A stretch of 13,965 nt of DNA from Candidatus Parcubacteria bacterium. GTDB taxonomy: Bacteria > Patescibacteriota > Patescibacteriia > Patescibacteriales > UBA12075. Both the position numbers and the translations under genes were made by a program. Below are positions 13,040 to 13,965 of the stretch, piece by piece. How positions within the stretch are numbered: the stretch's first letter is position 1; every line of letters starts with the position of its first letter. The stretch covers positions 1 to 13,965 of the forward strand of contig JAGLNE010000095.1 of NCBI GenBank assembly GCA_023139655.1, read 5' to 3'. The notes under the pieces were generated by a model. It saw only the letters and a program-made list of their open reading frames with translations, did not search any database and was not told the origin of the DNA.

Positions 13040-13175
13040 AAGATTAATTAACCTTATACGAACTAAATTTTAAAATATTAGTCTTTGCAATGGTTTGAGA
13101 TGCCAGAGTTATTATTTGTTTGTACATCCAATTTTCCTGAATTACATATTGTTAGTTTAAAAATGTTTTAACAAA

Positions 13176-13964
13176 CTAATTATCCAGCATCACAAGAAAG
13201 CCCTCAAACTTTTCATGCTTTTTTAATTCATGACGCAAAAACACTTGTAATAAAACCCTTTCTTTTAAATAATTTTCTTGTTCTGTTTTGCCATCAATTT
13301 TTTTAAGCCACGGTGGAGATTCCGCGATAAATTTATTTAAGAAATTTTTATCTTCAGAAAATGACTTAATTTTTATATAAAAAATGTCTTTTCTGTATTT
13401 TTCATCTTCCTTTTTTTTAATTGGTGAATGCTGAACAAAATTTCCCAGTCTAGATTTATTTAAAATCAAAACTTCATTAACATTTTTATTAATCGCGACA
13501 GAAAAAACCGGTATCTCATCTTCTTTATAATTATAATAGCCCTCAAAACCTGCTACATCTAATTTTTTGCAATCACTGTGCCACTTAGGTTTAAAATTGT
13601 TCGAATTACTAAAAAATTTATAAATTGATGCATGGGTTGTGAAAATAACTGCTTTAGATAAAACATCAATTTTATCCAAGGCCAAATCAATAGTACTTCC
13701 CTTGGTTGATTTGCAAAATTTTTCCAATTTTTCAAATATGTCAGTATTTTCAAACAACGCCAAAGTCCTTCCATAATTCTCACCCCAATCGGAATAATGT
13801 ATATGCCATTCATCGAAAAATGCCGATTTATAATCAACTCTATTTATACCTTGGTTTTTTATTTTTCCAGAGTAAAAACCTTTTTTTTGATCTACAAATA
13901 TTTTAAGATAACTTTTAAAAATATTTCTGAATGTTGCTACTTCATAAAACTCCTTTGATAACTT
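13176..13964 (-). CDS. Unrecognised protein, 5' end beyond the right edge
   Basis: The minus-strand frame is open from the right edge of the window to a TAG at 13176-13178, giving at least 262 residues. A TTG at 13763 could be read as a start, but 67 further in-frame codons upstream encode sensible protein (for example FFDEWHIHYSDWGENYGRT), so it is internal. The protein is soluble-looking and Lys/Phe-rich with mixed helix and strand. It contains aromatic motifs such as GFEGYYNY (about 138-146) and ends in KHEKFEGFLVMLDN. There is no membrane segment or signal peptide in the visible part. I do not recognise the family. Its promoter must lie outside the window; the region 3' of it is the AT-rich spacer. 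Confidence 0.7.
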   Translation of the reverse strand, partial: KLSKEFYEVATFRNIFKSYLKIFVDQKKGFYSGKIKNQGINRVDYKSAFFDEWHIHYSDWGENYGRTLALFENTDIFEKLEKFCKSTKGSTIDLALDKIDVLSKAVIFTTHASIYKFFSNSNNFKPKWHSDCKKLDVAGFEGYYNYKEDEIPVFSVAINKNVNEVLILNKSRLGNFVQHSPIKKKEDEKYRKDIFYIKIKSFSEDKNFLNKFIAESPPWLKKIDGKTEQENYLKERVLLQVFLRHELKKHEKFEGFLVMLDN

Positions 13965-13965
13965 A

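Larger units (their letters stand above)
12876..13175. other. 300-base intergenic region with promoter and possible leader ORF
   Basis: The region holds the minus-strand promoter at 13011-13039 and a 27-codon frame (listed separately). It also has a weak inverted repeat TTAGTTT (13152-13158) / AAACTAA (13173-13179) that overlaps the stop of the right-hand gene and could be a weak terminator for it. Nothing else is recognisable; 13040-13150 looks like ordinary AT-rich spacer. Confidence 0.5.

Noticed and set aside
13559..13837. 92-codon minus-strand frame and start at 13763 for the right-hand gene
   Set aside because: The 92-codon frame is out of phase with the longer open frame; the latter continues to the window edge, so the TTG at 13763 is internal.
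1..13965. CRISPR array, transposase or rRNA genes
   Set aside because: No regularly spaced repeats with unique spacers, no transposase motifs and no conserved rRNA or complete tRNA sequence could be found on either strand.

Overview
The window is AT-rich (roughly 30% G+C by eye) and tightly packed. It carries short operons of uncharacterised genes, a large serine recombinase with a replication-type helicase, a DUF5659 protein, and few Shine-Dalgarno sequences. This best fits a Candidate Phyla Radiation (Patescibacteria) genome or something similar, but no universal marker gene is present, so the assignment is inference. None of the 18 well-supported stop codons is TGA (12 TAA, 6 TAG).

Layout, left to right. 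(1) 1-132: the end of a + strand gene cut by the window edge, then a bidirectional terminator (250-281) and a gene-free stretch (133-563) rich in nested inverted repeats. (2) 564-5420, all on the minus strand: a five-gene operon. In transcription order it encodes a membrane-anchored KAP-type P-loop NTPase, a HEPN-like protein with an Rx4H motif, a DUF5677-like protein, a membrane-anchored helical protein and a small multi-spanning membrane protein. It has its own promoter (5468-5495) and a hairpin/U-tract in the leader. This is the best candidate in the window for an undescribed system, possibly anti-phage. (3) 5504-6371, minus strand: an orphan receiver-domain protein and a small Cys-rich lipoprotein, preceded by a GC-rich leader that can fold into a 12-bp hairpin, two GNRA-capped hairpins and a pseudoknot ending in a U-tract. 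(4) 6442-7221, plus strand: a divergent gene for a protein with a winged-helix-like C-terminus.

(5) 7298-11732, plus strand: a probable integrated mobile element. It contains tandem 11-bp repeats and a promoter, a 47-residue ORF, a DUF5659 protein, a DnaB-N/RepA-like helicase fusion, a terminator with repeated TTAACAAAT motifs, an orphan terminase-small-subunit-like protein, a 53-residue protein, a 112-bp complex of inverted repeats, and a large serine recombinase. Integrase plus replication helicase plus small terminase without a large terminase recalls phage-satellite architecture, though no structural genes or att sites could be proved. (6) 11734-13004, minus strand, converging on the recombinase: a zinc-ribbon mini-protein overlapping by one base a two-TM membrane protein, with a good promoter and a possible leaderless 27-residue ORF in front. 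Their terminator lies inside the recombinase coding sequence. (7) 13176-13964, minus strand: an unrecognised gene running off the right edge.

Region 5 is most likely the mobile unit. Regions 2 and 6 look like accessory cargo, or neighbouring islands of membrane-associated genes.
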